Part shown: positions 1 to 5,269 of the stretch, piece after piece
Position numbering within the stretch: the stretch's first letter is position 1
Layout of the letters: every line of letters begins with the position of its first letter
DNA from: CAZQAA01 sp964591255
GTDB taxonomy: Bacteria; Desulfobacterota; DSM-4660; Desulfatiglandales; Desulfatiglandaceae
Reading direction: 5' to 3'
DNA: 5,327 nucleotides
Assembly: GCA_964591255.1 (NCBI GenBank)
Contig: CAZQAA010000217.1
Coordinates: 1-5,327 of the forward strand
Translations under genes and position numbers: made by a program
The notes under the pieces: model-generated
What the model was told of the DNA's origin: nothing
Seen by the model: the letters and a program-made list of their open reading frames with translations, nothing else
Databases searched by the model: none

Positions 1-311
1 CATTGGAGGCACCTTTTAGTGTTGATGCTTCAAAGTGTCTCTCATATCTGACAGTGGAATACAAAGGTCAAATTGATAAGAGTATTGCTGCAAGGGCAAA
101 TGACTGTTTTTTTGGGTGCGATGTCTGTCAACAGGTGTGCCCATTTAATAATAGTGAGTCTTCGACATATATGGCACTTCCTGCTACAGACGAGATTCTT
201 GATATGGGAGATGTGGCTTTTAGGGAGACATTTGGAAAAACAGCTCTTGCCAGGCCGGGGCTCGGAAAGTTGAAGGAAAATATCCGAGCCTTAAAGGCTG
301 TACGAGGTTGA
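1..311 (+). CDS. queG: Epoxyqueuosine reductase QueG, C-terminal part (5' end outside the window)
   Basis: This gene is cut by the left window edge; the first full codon is at 3 and the stop is TGA at 309-311. QueG is a cytosolic cobalamin- and [4Fe-4S]-dependent enzyme that reduces epoxyqueuosine to queuosine at wobble position 34 of tRNAs for Asp, Asn, His and Tyr. The visible 102 residues carry the family's second ferredoxin-like half. VDASKCLSYLTVE (residues 7-19) matches the conserved VDARxCISYLTIE block. GCDVCQQVCPFN (38-49) is the CxxCxxxCP cluster-binding motif. An extra Cys lies at residue 35. The protein ends about 50 residues after the last cluster motif, at a point matching the middle of the C-terminal region of E. 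coli QueG. It is therefore a short-form QueG without the C-terminal helical extension. The cobalamin-binding part cannot be seen. Identification is firm from the motif order. Confidence 0.93.
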   Translation, partial: LEAPFSVDASKCLSYLTVEYKGQIDKSIAARANDCFFGCDVCQQVCPFNNSESSTYMALPATDEILDMGDVAFRETFGKTALARPGLGKLKENIRALKAVRG

Positions 312-342
312 GAAGTAAATAAAAGGTTATTTTAACAAACGC

Positions 343-381
343 TTGACTTTTTTACAAACAAGTTTTAAATGAGAATATAAT
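343..381 (+). promoter_or_regulatory. Candidate sigma70-type promoter for the maoC-like pair
   Basis: A perfect TATAAT lies at 376-381 with TTTACA at 351-356, 19 bp upstream (one mismatch to TTGACA, spacer slightly long). An overlapping alternative is TTGACT at 343-348 with TTAAAT at 365-370 (16-bp spacer). The region is strongly AT-rich and sits between the queG stop and the first strong ribosome site, where a promoter is expected. If TATAAT is used, transcription would start near 387-389, placing the ribosome site at 391 almost at the RNA 5' end. Inferred from consensus matches only. Confidence 0.5.
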
Positions 382-390
382 TTTTGGATA

Positions 391-399
391 AGGAGGTGA
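391..399 (+). promoter_or_regulatory. Strong ribosome binding site in front of a 4-codon ORF
   Basis: AGGAGGTGA at 391-399 is a full-length match to the anti-Shine-Dalgarno sequence, well placed for the ATG at 404. The ORF it serves stops after four codons, so the site either drives a leader peptide or acts as a ribosome standby or decoy site. Ten identical bases (AGGAGGTGAA) recur at 503-512 in front of the first real gene. Confidence 0.6.
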
Positions 400-403
400 A
401 AGA

Positions 404-418
404 ATGCCATTGCGGTGA
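404..418 (+). CDS. Possible 4-codon leader ORF (MPLR)
   Basis: ATG CCA TTG CGG TGA follows an optimal ribosome site by four bases. The peptide is too short for a function of its own. If translated, its role would be regulatory, for example placing a ribosome next to the hairpin at 421-435, or it may be a relic of a broken gene. It is in the same reading frame as the 14-codon ORF at 443-487. Evidence is only the ribosome site and start codon; no homology can be argued. Confidence 0.3.
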   Translation: MPLR

Positions 419-420
419 TA

Positions 421-435
421 CCCATTTTGTGTGGG
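421..435 (+). other. Small hairpin directly after the leader ORF stop
   Basis: CCCAT (421-425) can pair with GTGGG (431-435), including one T-G wobble, around a 5-nt loop. The stem starts two bases after the TGA of the 4-codon ORF. No T tract follows, so it is not a terminator. It could be an RNA processing or ribosome-sensing element, or chance. Confidence 0.3.
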
Positions 436-442
436 AAGATTT

Positions 443-487
443 ATGAATAGAAGACAACTTTTATTTAAGAATAGAAATGTAGTATGA
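443..487 (+). CDS. Possible 14-codon leader ORF (MNRRQLLFKNRNVV)
   Basis: An ATG at 443 opens a basic, Asn/Arg-rich 14-residue reading frame ending at TGA 485-487, 29 bp before the first MaoC-like start. Its upstream GGGAAG (433-438) is only a weak ribosome site. The frame is shared with the 404-418 ORF, so readthrough of TGA 416-418 would join them into one 28-codon frame. No family is recognisable. It may be a leader peptide, a decayed gene fragment or chance. Confidence 0.15.
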   Translation: MNRRQLLFKNRNVV

Positions 488-502
488 AGTAACAAATAAA
501 TG

Positions 503-511
503 AGGAGGTGA
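503..511 (+). promoter_or_regulatory. Ribosome binding site that sets the first maoC-like start
   Basis: AGGAGGTGA lies here, with 8 nt between AGGAGG and the ATG at 517. An upstream in-frame GTG at 508 lies inside this site and so cannot be the start. The site therefore fixes the protein start as MPQAVV. Confidence 0.8.
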
Positions 512-516
512 AGATA

Positions 517-1011
517 ATGCCACAAGCAGTAGTGCCGACACTTAAGTGGGAGGATTTGTGGAAAGGTTGGGGATTTCCTGAATATTACTGGGCTGTAACA
601 CCCAATGAACTTATGATGTTTGCCCAGGTTATAGGGGCAAAAGATCCTATCCATTTTGATGATGCAGCAGCCAAGGCGGCAGGTCTGGAGACCATATGTG
701 CCCATGGTGGTTACCTGAATATTTTCCATTTTGAGAAGGTATTGTTGACGGCTGCCAATACAAATCCTGTTTTCCCGACCATGCATAACAGGTCAACCAT
801 TGACTTTTTTGCCCCGATTTATCCTGGTGATATATTGACCATAAAGTCCAGGATTCATGACAAGGTGGAATCTTCAAAAGGCAGGCGTTTTGCCGCATTC
901 CTGATTGAGATTTACAACCAGAAGGGCGAGATGGTAGCGCGGAAGATTCATAGTTCCCAGTGGCTGAAAGAATGGCCTGGGACCAAGGCGGGACCGCGTC
1001 CTCTCTACTAA
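517..1011 (+). CDS. MaoC-like hotdog-fold dehydratase/hydratase subunit (MaoC N-terminal domain type)
   Basis: This is a 164-aa single-domain hotdog protein without signal peptide or membrane segment, so cytosolic. Residues 28-67 (TPNELMMFAQVIG, then DPIHFDDAAAKAAGL and CAHGGYL) match the central helix and following segment of MaoC/FAS1-dehydratase N-terminal-like domains. Residues 92-105 (RSTIDFFAPIYPGD) and 137-150 (GEMVARKIHSSQWL) are the later strands. Family members hydrate 2-enoyl-CoA/ACP or dehydrate 3-hydroxyacyl thioesters, often as heteromers of two single-domain subunits. In the hydratase-2 motif D-x-N-P-x-H, His46 and Pro44 are kept, but the catalytic Asp position is Ala41 and Asn is replaced by Asp43. 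Activity of this subunit alone is therefore uncertain. The next gene begins 23 bp later and also encodes a hotdog protein, which points to a heterodimer. The natural substrate cannot be told from sequence. Confidence 0.8.
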   Translation: MPQAVVPTLKWEDLWKGWGFPEYYWAVTPNELMMFAQVIGAKDPIHFDDAAAKAAGLETICAHGGYLNIFHFEKVLLTAANTNPVFPTMHNRSTIDFFAPIYPGDILTIKSRIHDKVESSKGRRFAAFLIEIYNQKGEMVARKIHSSQWLKEWPGTKAGPRPLY

Positions 1012-1034
1012 AAATTTATATAAGGGGGTAAAAA

Positions 1035-1487
1035 ATGAGCGAACAATTGACCTTTGATAATATAAATGTTGGTGATGAGCTTACTCCATATACACGTAAG
1101 TTCACTCAAGAAATGGTGAATACCATAATGGATGTAATCGGGTCGGTGCCAAATTGGCATACCGATCCCAGCCAGGCCAAGTCCGTGTCATACTGGAATA
1201 TCCAAGAGGAGTCTACCGCCTTACCTGGTGTTATGACTGAAATGGGAGTTTCCGAGTTTATGGTGAATTGGCTTGGAAATCCGCTTCCCTGGTATGGTGG
1301 TGGAGGACTTGAGATCAGATTGATAGCGCCGGTGCAGATACATGTCGAAAGGGGTGGTGAAGTTACCTATAAGGGCAAAGTCGTTGACAAGAAAGTTGAT
1401 GGTGACAAGAAGCTTGTATTGTGCGAGATATATGGCGAGCACGGTGGTACCAAGGTCATGGTTGGAACTGCGAGGGCTGCCTTCTGA
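1035..1487 (+). CDS. MaoC-like hotdog-fold protein, probable partner subunit
   Basis: This is a 150-aa cytosolic single-domain protein, starting at ATG 1035 behind an AAGGGGGT ribosome site. It reads as a MaoC-like domain: INVGDELTPYTRKFTQEMV (residues 10-28), a motif region NWHTDPSQAK (40-49), LPGVMTEMG (63-71) in the hotdog helix region, and the C-terminal strands IRLIAPVQ (94-101), GGEVTYKGKVVDKK (107-120) and KVMVGTARAAF (140-150). His42 is present, but the Asp expected five residues earlier is Ser37, so the standard hydratase dyad is incomplete here too. It lies 23 bp after the first MaoC-like gene and ahead of a shared terminator, so the two form one transcription unit and probably one protein complex. 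A role in acyl-CoA (fatty or aromatic acid) metabolism is likely. The exact reaction is not visible, and no CoA-transferase, dehydrogenase or ligase neighbour is in the window to narrow it. Confidence 0.72.
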   Translation: MSEQLTFDNINVGDELTPYTRKFTQEMVNTIMDVIGSVPNWHTDPSQAKSVSYWNIQEESTALPGVMTEMGVSEFMVNWLGNPLPWYGGGGLEIRLIAPVQIHVERGGEVTYKGKVVDKKVDGDKKLVLCEIYGEHGGTKVMVGTARAAF

Positions 1488-1495
1488 TATTGATC

Positions 1496-1511
1496 GTTCA
1501 TGGTTATGAAC
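1496..1511 (+). other. Small hairpin just ahead of the terminator
   Basis: GTTCAT (1496-1501) and ATGAAC (1506-1511) form a perfect 6-bp stem around a GGTT loop, beginning 8 nt after the second MaoC-like stop and ending 4 nt before the terminator stem. No T tract follows it. It may stack with the terminator or protect the RNA 3' end. Confidence 0.5.
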
Positions 1512-1515
1512 ATGG

Positions 1516-1555
1516 GCCGATATCAACCGGGAAGGGTTGATATCGGCTTTTTTTT
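1516..1555 (+). terminator. Strong Rho-independent terminator of the maoC-like unit
   Basis: GCCGATATCAACC (1516-1528) pairs perfectly over 13 bp with GGTTGATATCGGC (1535-1547) around the 6-nt loop GGGAAG. Eight T residues follow at 1548-1555. This is a textbook intrinsic terminator, 28 bp past the second MaoC-like gene. No A tract precedes the stem, so it acts on the plus strand only. Confidence 0.95.
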
Positions 1556-1574
1556 GCAATGATGGAGGTTTGTT

Positions 1575-1949
1575 ATGGCCAAAACCCTTGATGATTTGAT
1601 GAAGATAAAGGGCGTTGCTGCTTGTGGTGCATGGAGACCGACAGATAGAAACAGGAGGATAGAGATCATTGGTTCAAGAGGGGAAATACCACAGGAAGGT
1701 GAATATATTGCCTCGGCATTCTGCGAACTTGATCTGTTTCTTGCGAATTCCCAGTGTGCAGTATATGAGCAGTATACAAGACAGGAAAAATTTTTTCCTG
1801 TTACCTCTATTGCCATTAGGGGAAAAGAGTTTTCAGTAATGGCCGCCTATGCAAAAGAGGAGGATTATATGGTAGGCGTATTTATGCTTAACAGCGACAG
1901 GCCTGACCTATGGGAACTCTCTGATATAATGAAAGAAATCCGGGTTTAA
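1575..1949 (+). CDS. Small roadblock/LC7-like protein, probably DUF2173 family
   Basis: This is a 124-aa soluble protein starting at ATG 1575, with GGAGGT (1564-1569) five bases upstream. The predicted order is helix (LDDLMKI, 5-11), strand (GVAACGAW, 13-20), strand (RIEIIGSRG, 28-36), long helix (44-67), strands (PVTSIAIRG 75-83, FSVMAAYA 86-93, YMVGVFML 98-105) and a C-terminal helix (DLWELSDIMKEI, 111-122). That is the roadblock/LC7 layout, and the opening LDDLMKIKGVAACG resembles the start of DUF2173 proteins as I remember them. Roadblock proteins usually dimerise and serve as regulatory or scaffold partners of small GTPases. No GTPase gene is in view and the role of DUF2173 is not known to me. 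Cys residues are at 17, 50 and 61. The gene lies directly behind a strong terminator with no obvious promoter of its own. Family assignment rests on pattern memory and is moderate; the coding call is firm. Confidence 0.75.
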   Translation: MAKTLDDLMKIKGVAACGAWRPTDRNRRIEIIGSRGEIPQEGEYIASAFCELDLFLANSQCAVYEQYTRQEKFFPVTSIAIRGKEFSVMAAYAKEEDYMVGVFMLNSDRPDLWELSDIMKEIRV

Positions 1950-2148
1950 TCCTTCCGCTTCGTACCCCATCTATATCCGAAAGCCTTATTCCTGTCCCTC
2001 CGGTTTTGAGATCACTGTGCAGCCCTTTCAGGTGATGTTGCTCACAAAGGGACCTTCTATATCGGAGGCCCTGAGAGATACAGGAAAAAGGGAGACAGCT
2101 CCCAAGATAAACCGGTGAAAAAGGTGACGGGAGAAAGTCGTCCTGATG
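1950..2148. other. Convergent intergenic region without a recognisable gene
   Basis: This 199-bp stretch separates the plus-strand roadblock-like gene from the minus-strand aspS. I see no convincing ORF with a ribosome site and no tRNA. It holds a likely minus-strand terminator (2085-2103), an interrupted stem pairing CCCTTT (2023-2028) and GTGA (2032-2035) with TCAC (2042-2045) and AAAGGG (2046-2051), and a longer-range pairing of CCTCCG (1997-2002) with CGGAGG (2063-2068). No T-tailed plus-strand terminator for the roadblock-like gene was found. Confidence 0.6.
2085..2103 (-). terminator. Probable Rho-independent terminator of the hisS-aspS operon
   Basis: Read on the minus strand, GGGAG and CTCCC form a 5-bp GC-rich stem around a CTGT loop, followed at once by five T residues (plus-strand A at 2085-2089). 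It lies 45 bp past the aspS stop, the right place and orientation for the operon end. The stem is short, so efficiency may be modest. Confidence 0.6.
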
Positions 2149-3948
2149 TTAGTCCAGTTTGAGGGCCAGTTCTTTGAGCTGCTCATCGTCTACCCTGGAC
2201 GGAGCACCGGTCAGGGGACAGGTTGCACTGGTGGTCTTTGGAAATGCTATGACTTCCCTGATTGAATCTACCCCTGTCATGATTGCCACAAGCCGGTCGA
2301 ATCCAAGTGCCATCCCGCCGTGGGGCGGGGCACCATATTTCAGGGCCTCCAAAAGGAAGCCGAATTTACGTTGTGCCCTGTCCGGAGATATTCCCAGGAT
2401 TTGGAGCATTTTTTTCTGGATGACTGGATTATGGTTCCTGATGCTTCCTCCTCCGATCTCCACGCCGTTGATCACCAGGTCGTAAGACTTGGCCCTTGCC
2501 TTTTGCGGGTGATTGTCCAGAAAAGCCATGTCTTCCTCAAGAGGTGCAGTAAATGGGTGATGTACCGCTTCCAGCCTCTGCTCGGCCTCATTGTACTCGA
2601 ACAGCGGGAACTTTGTGATCCAGACAAATTCATAGTTGTCTTTATCTATTAATTTCAGCTTGTTTGCCACTTGTAGGCGAAGTATGCCAAGTGCATGGTT
2701 TGCCGAATCCCGTCTGTCGGCGATTATCAGGATAAGGTCACCCGTCTCCCCTTCCAACCTTTCGTTAAGGGATTTTTTGTCTTTTTCTTTGAAGAATTTA
2801 CTCAGGGAGGACTGCCATCCATCTTCTGTAACCTTTATCCACACGATTCCCTTGGCACCAGAGTCGGCCGCGATTTCAGATAATTTATCCAGATCCTTTC
2901 TTGAAAAGGCAGATGCACCATTTTTGACATTGATCGCCTTGATCACACCTCCGTTTTCAATGACTCCCTTGAATACTCTAAAGTCAGATTTGCCAGCAAT
3001 ATCCGTTAGTTCCCTTATCTCCATACCGAATCTCAAGTCGGGCCGATCTGTACCAAACCTGTCCATAGCATCTCTATATTCCAGGCACCGCATGGGAAGA
3101 GAAATATGGAAATCCAAGATTTTTTCAAATAGCTGTGCCATCATCTCCTCAAAAAGTTCCATTATGCCTGTTTCGTCCACAAATGACATCTCGAGATCCA
3201 CCTGTGTGAATTCGGGCTGGCGATCTGCCCGGAGGTCTTCATCCCTGAAGCAGCGTACGATCTGGTAATAACGGTCGAATCCGCCGATCATGAGAAGCTG
3301 CTTAAAAAGCTGGGGAGATTGGGGAAGGGCGTAAAACGTGCCCCGGTTGACCCTGCTGGGCACCAGATAGTCCCTGGCGCCCTCGGGTGTGCTTTTGGTG
3401 AGAAAGGGTGTTTCTACCTCAATAAAGCCCTTGCTGTTCAGATATTCCCTTATGTACGATGCAATCCTGTGTCGTGTATTAAAAAGGGTAAAGACCTCAT
3501 GCCTTCTCAATTCCAGGTATCGATACTTCAGCCTCAAGGTCTCGGATGCATCTACATGCCCATCCACCTGAAAGGGAGGCGTTTCTGTTTCATTCAGGAT
3601 CCTGAGTTCGTTTACCTTGAGTTCTATGTTCCCAGTGGAAAGTTTTGGGTTTTCCTGTCCGTCAACACGGCGGGAGACAATGCCTTTGACCGCTACTACC
3701 CATTCGTTTCTCAAGATGTGGGCCTTTTTATGACTGTCTTGATCCATTTGGGGATCAAAGACCACCTGTGTGATCCCCTCTCTATCCCGCAGGTCTATAA
3801 AGATAAGATTTCCAAGATCGCGCCGGCTGTTTACCCACCCCATCAACACAGCCTCCTGACCAACGTTATCCTCCCTGAGGCTCCCGCAGTCATGGGTACG
3901 TTTCCAGTCATCCAGGAAATCAATGTTCATTCCCTCAATTTCTGTCAT
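2149..3948 (-). CDS. aspS: Aspartyl-tRNA synthetase
   Basis: AspS charges tRNA-Asp with aspartate in the cytosol, using ATP. The 599-aa product is a normal-length bacterial-type AspRS. The N-terminal OB-fold anticodon-binding domain spans about 20-120 (GWVNSRRDLGNLIFIDLRDR, 37-56). Class II motif 1 and the flipping loop follow (VETPFLTKSTPEGARDYLVP, 178-197), then QSPQ (210-213) and motif 2 with RCFRDEDLRADRQPEFTQVD (232-251). The bacterial GAD insertion covers roughly 310-425, and motif 3 is GFDR (549-552) near FPKTTSATCPLTGAP. ATG 3948 is chosen because GGAGA lies 8 nt upstream; an ATG six codons in has weaker support. The protein has a 14-15-residue N-terminal lead compared with E. coli AspRS. 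Leu45 in RRDLG is typical of discriminating enzymes, but the partner position looks like Gly97, which is nondiscriminating-like. It follows hisS by 31 bp on the same strand. Confidence 0.97.
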   Translation of the reverse strand: MTEIEGMNIDFLDDWKRTHDCGSLREDNVGQEAVLMGWVNSRRDLGNLIFIDLRDREGITQVVFDPQMDQDSHKKAHILRNEWVVAVKGIVSRRVDGQENPKLSTGNIELKVNELRILNETETPPFQVDGHVDASETLRLKYRYLELRRHEVFTLFNTRHRIASYIREYLNSKGFIEVETPFLTKSTPEGARDYLVPSRVNRGTFYALPQSPQLFKQLLMIGGFDRYYQIVRCFRDEDLRADRQPEFTQVDLEMSFVDETGIMELFEEMMAQLFEKILDFHISLPMRCLEYRDAMDRFGTDRPDLRFGMEIRELTDIAGKSDFRVFKGVIENGGVIKAINVKNGASAFSRKDLDKLSEIAADSGAKGIVWIKVTEDGWQSSLSKFFKEKDKKSLNERLEGETGDLILIIADRRDSANHALGILRLQVANKLKLIDKDNYEFVWITKFPLFEYNEAEQRLEAVHHPFTAPLEEDMAFLDNHPQKARAKSYDLVINGVEIGGGSIRNHNPVIQKKMLQILGISPDRAQRKFGFLLEALKYGAPPHGGMALGFDRLVAIMTGVDSIREVIAFPKTTSATCPLTGAPSRVDDEQLKELALKLD

Positions 3949-3979
3949 ATATTTTATCTCCAGATTGTTCTAAAATGTC

Positions 3980-5254
3980 TTAGCAATTTTGCTCTCCGCC
4001 GTCCAGACGGTTTAAGATATCGTAAATATTATTGAGATCAATTTCCTCCTGGACCTTGGTATCCATGTTCCTGAGGACGGCCTTTCCTGAAAACAGCTCA
4101 TTTTCTCCTACAATGAGGACCTTTTTTGCGTTTAGCTTGCCGGCCCTTTTCATCTGGGCCTTAAGTCCTTTAGGACCGTAGTCCATCTCGATCCAAAGGC
4201 CATCTCTTCTGCATTTAATTGCCCAATCAAATGATATCTCTTCAGCCTTTTTTCCAAGGGCGGCAATAAACAGATCAGGCCTGTCATGATCTGCTTCAAA
4301 CCTTTTCTGCTGGAGAAGGGCAACAACCCTTTCCATGCCCACGGCAAAGCCGATGGCCGGGTGATCTGGCCCCCCAAGTAGTTTCACGAGACCGTCATAC
4401 CTGCCTCCGCCTGCAATGGCATTCTGGGCACCAAGCTCTCCTGTCTGTATTTCAAAAGCGGTTTTTGTATAGTAATCAAGGCCTCTGACAAGCCTGTGGT
4501 CAAGGACGAAAGATATGCCAATGCGATTAAGATATTCCTGTAATGATTCAAAATGTCTTTCACATTCCTGGCAGAGAAACTGGAGAATCGATGGTGCATC
4601 TGAGATAGCTTGATTACACGTCTCGATCTTGCAATCAAATACCCTGAGGGGATTGGTATGGGCCCTTCTTCGGCAATCTCTGCAAAGAAAATCTAGTCGT
4701 AGACCGAGATAATTTTTTAATTCGTCCCTGAATTTTTCCCTGCATTGATCGCATCCGAGGGAGTTGATATGCAGGGTAATATCATTTAGTCTCATGGATT
4801 CAAAAAGACCCATTGCCAGTGTAATCATTTCGGCATCGCTTTTTGGGCCTGAATCACCAAATAATTCTGCATTTATTTGATGAAATTGCCTTAGTCTACC
4901 CTTTTGGGGCCGTTCATGCCTGAACATGGGGCCAATGGTAAAGAGTTTTTGAACAGGACTTTTCAGGTAAAGTCTGTTCTGGATATACGCCCTGACTACT
5001 GATGCAGTTGCCTCCGGTCTTAGAGTCAAACTTTTTCCCTTACTGTCCTTAAGTGAATACATCTCCTTCGAAACGATATCCGTTTCCTCACCAATACCAC
5101 GATTGAACAGCTCGGTTTTTTCCAGGATGGGAGTCCTTATCTCCTGGAATCCGAAGGCCCGGAAGATATTCCTTGCTGTAATTTCAAGTTGTTGCCAGTA
5201 TGCTATTTCGTCAGGCAGGATGTCTTTAAAACCCTTTATGCTGGTAAATTCCAA
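3980..5254 (-). CDS. hisS: Histidyl-tRNA synthetase
   Basis: HisS charges tRNA-His with histidine in the cytosol. Counting from the TTG at 5254 the protein has 424 residues, the usual family size, and opens MEFTSIKGFKDILP. Motif 1 lies at about 35-66 (FGFQEIRTPILEKTELF). Motif 2 is FRHERPQKGRLRQFHQINAE (111-130). The histidine-specific loop is RLVRGLDYYTKTAFEI (254-269) with catalytic Arg257, then AGGGRYDG (281-288), and motif 3 is GFAVGMERV (302-310). The C-terminal anticodon-binding domain begins near 325. Eight Cys form four pairs at 168/171, 191/194, 208/213 and 228/231. The TTG start is chosen because AGGAGATGA sits at the same 8-nt spacing as in the first MaoC-like gene; the ATG at 5263 overlaps the ribosome site itself. 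An in-frame GTG at 5320 has no support. HisS is the first gene of the hisS-aspS pair in this window. Confidence 0.97.
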   Translation of the reverse strand: MEFTSIKGFKDILPDEIAYWQQLEITARNIFRAFGFQEIRTPILEKTELFNRGIGEETDIVSKEMYSLKDSKGKSLTLRPEATASVVRAYIQNRLYLKSPVQKLFTIGPMFRHERPQKGRLRQFHQINAELFGDSGPKSDAEMITLAMGLFESMRLNDITLHINSLGCDQCREKFRDELKNYLGLRLDFLCRDCRRRAHTNPLRVFDCKIETCNQAISDAPSILQFLCQECERHFESLQEYLNRIGISFVLDHRLVRGLDYYTKTAFEIQTGELGAQNAIAGGGRYDGLVKLLGGPDHPAIGFAVGMERVVALLQQKRFEADHDRPDLFIAALGKKAEEISFDWAIKCRRDGLWIEMDYGPKGLKAQMKRAGKLNAKKVLIVGENELFSGKAVLRNMDTKVQEEIDLNNIYDILNRLDGGEQNC

Positions 5255-5260
5255 GATTTT

Positions 5261-5269
5261 CATCTCCTC
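5261..5269 (-). promoter_or_regulatory. Ribosome binding site that decides the hisS start
   Basis: On the minus strand GAGGAG (5269-5264) directly abuts ATG (5263-5261), leaving no spacer for that codon, while TTG at 5254 has an 8-9 nt spacer. The sequence AGGAGATGA differs by one base from AGGAGGTGA, so the ATG appears to be part of the ribosome site rather than the start. Confidence 0.6.

Noticed and set aside
475..486. Second promoter with TAGTAT (480-485) as -10
   Set aside because: No -35-like hexamer at 16-18 bp upstream; the AT-rich stretch makes chance matches likely.
352..786. 144-codon minus-strand frame across the leader and first MaoC-like gene
   Set aside because: It overlaps a well-supported gene and the AT-rich promoter region, and its His/Cys/Leu-rich composition is untypical of a real protein.
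2023..2051. Plus-strand terminator for the roadblock-like gene
   Set aside because: The interrupted stem CCCTTT/AAAGGG is followed by ACCTTCTAT, not a T tract.
2636..3268. 210-codon plus-strand open frame opposite aspS
   Set aside because: Antisense shadow; its Ser/Leu/Ile-rich composition is what the reverse complement of a synthetase gene gives.
3319..4035. 238-codon plus-strand open frame opposite aspS and the end of hisS
   Set aside because: It lies antisense to a complete, motif-rich AspRS, has no good ribosome site in view and no recognisable protein pattern; it is a frame shadow.
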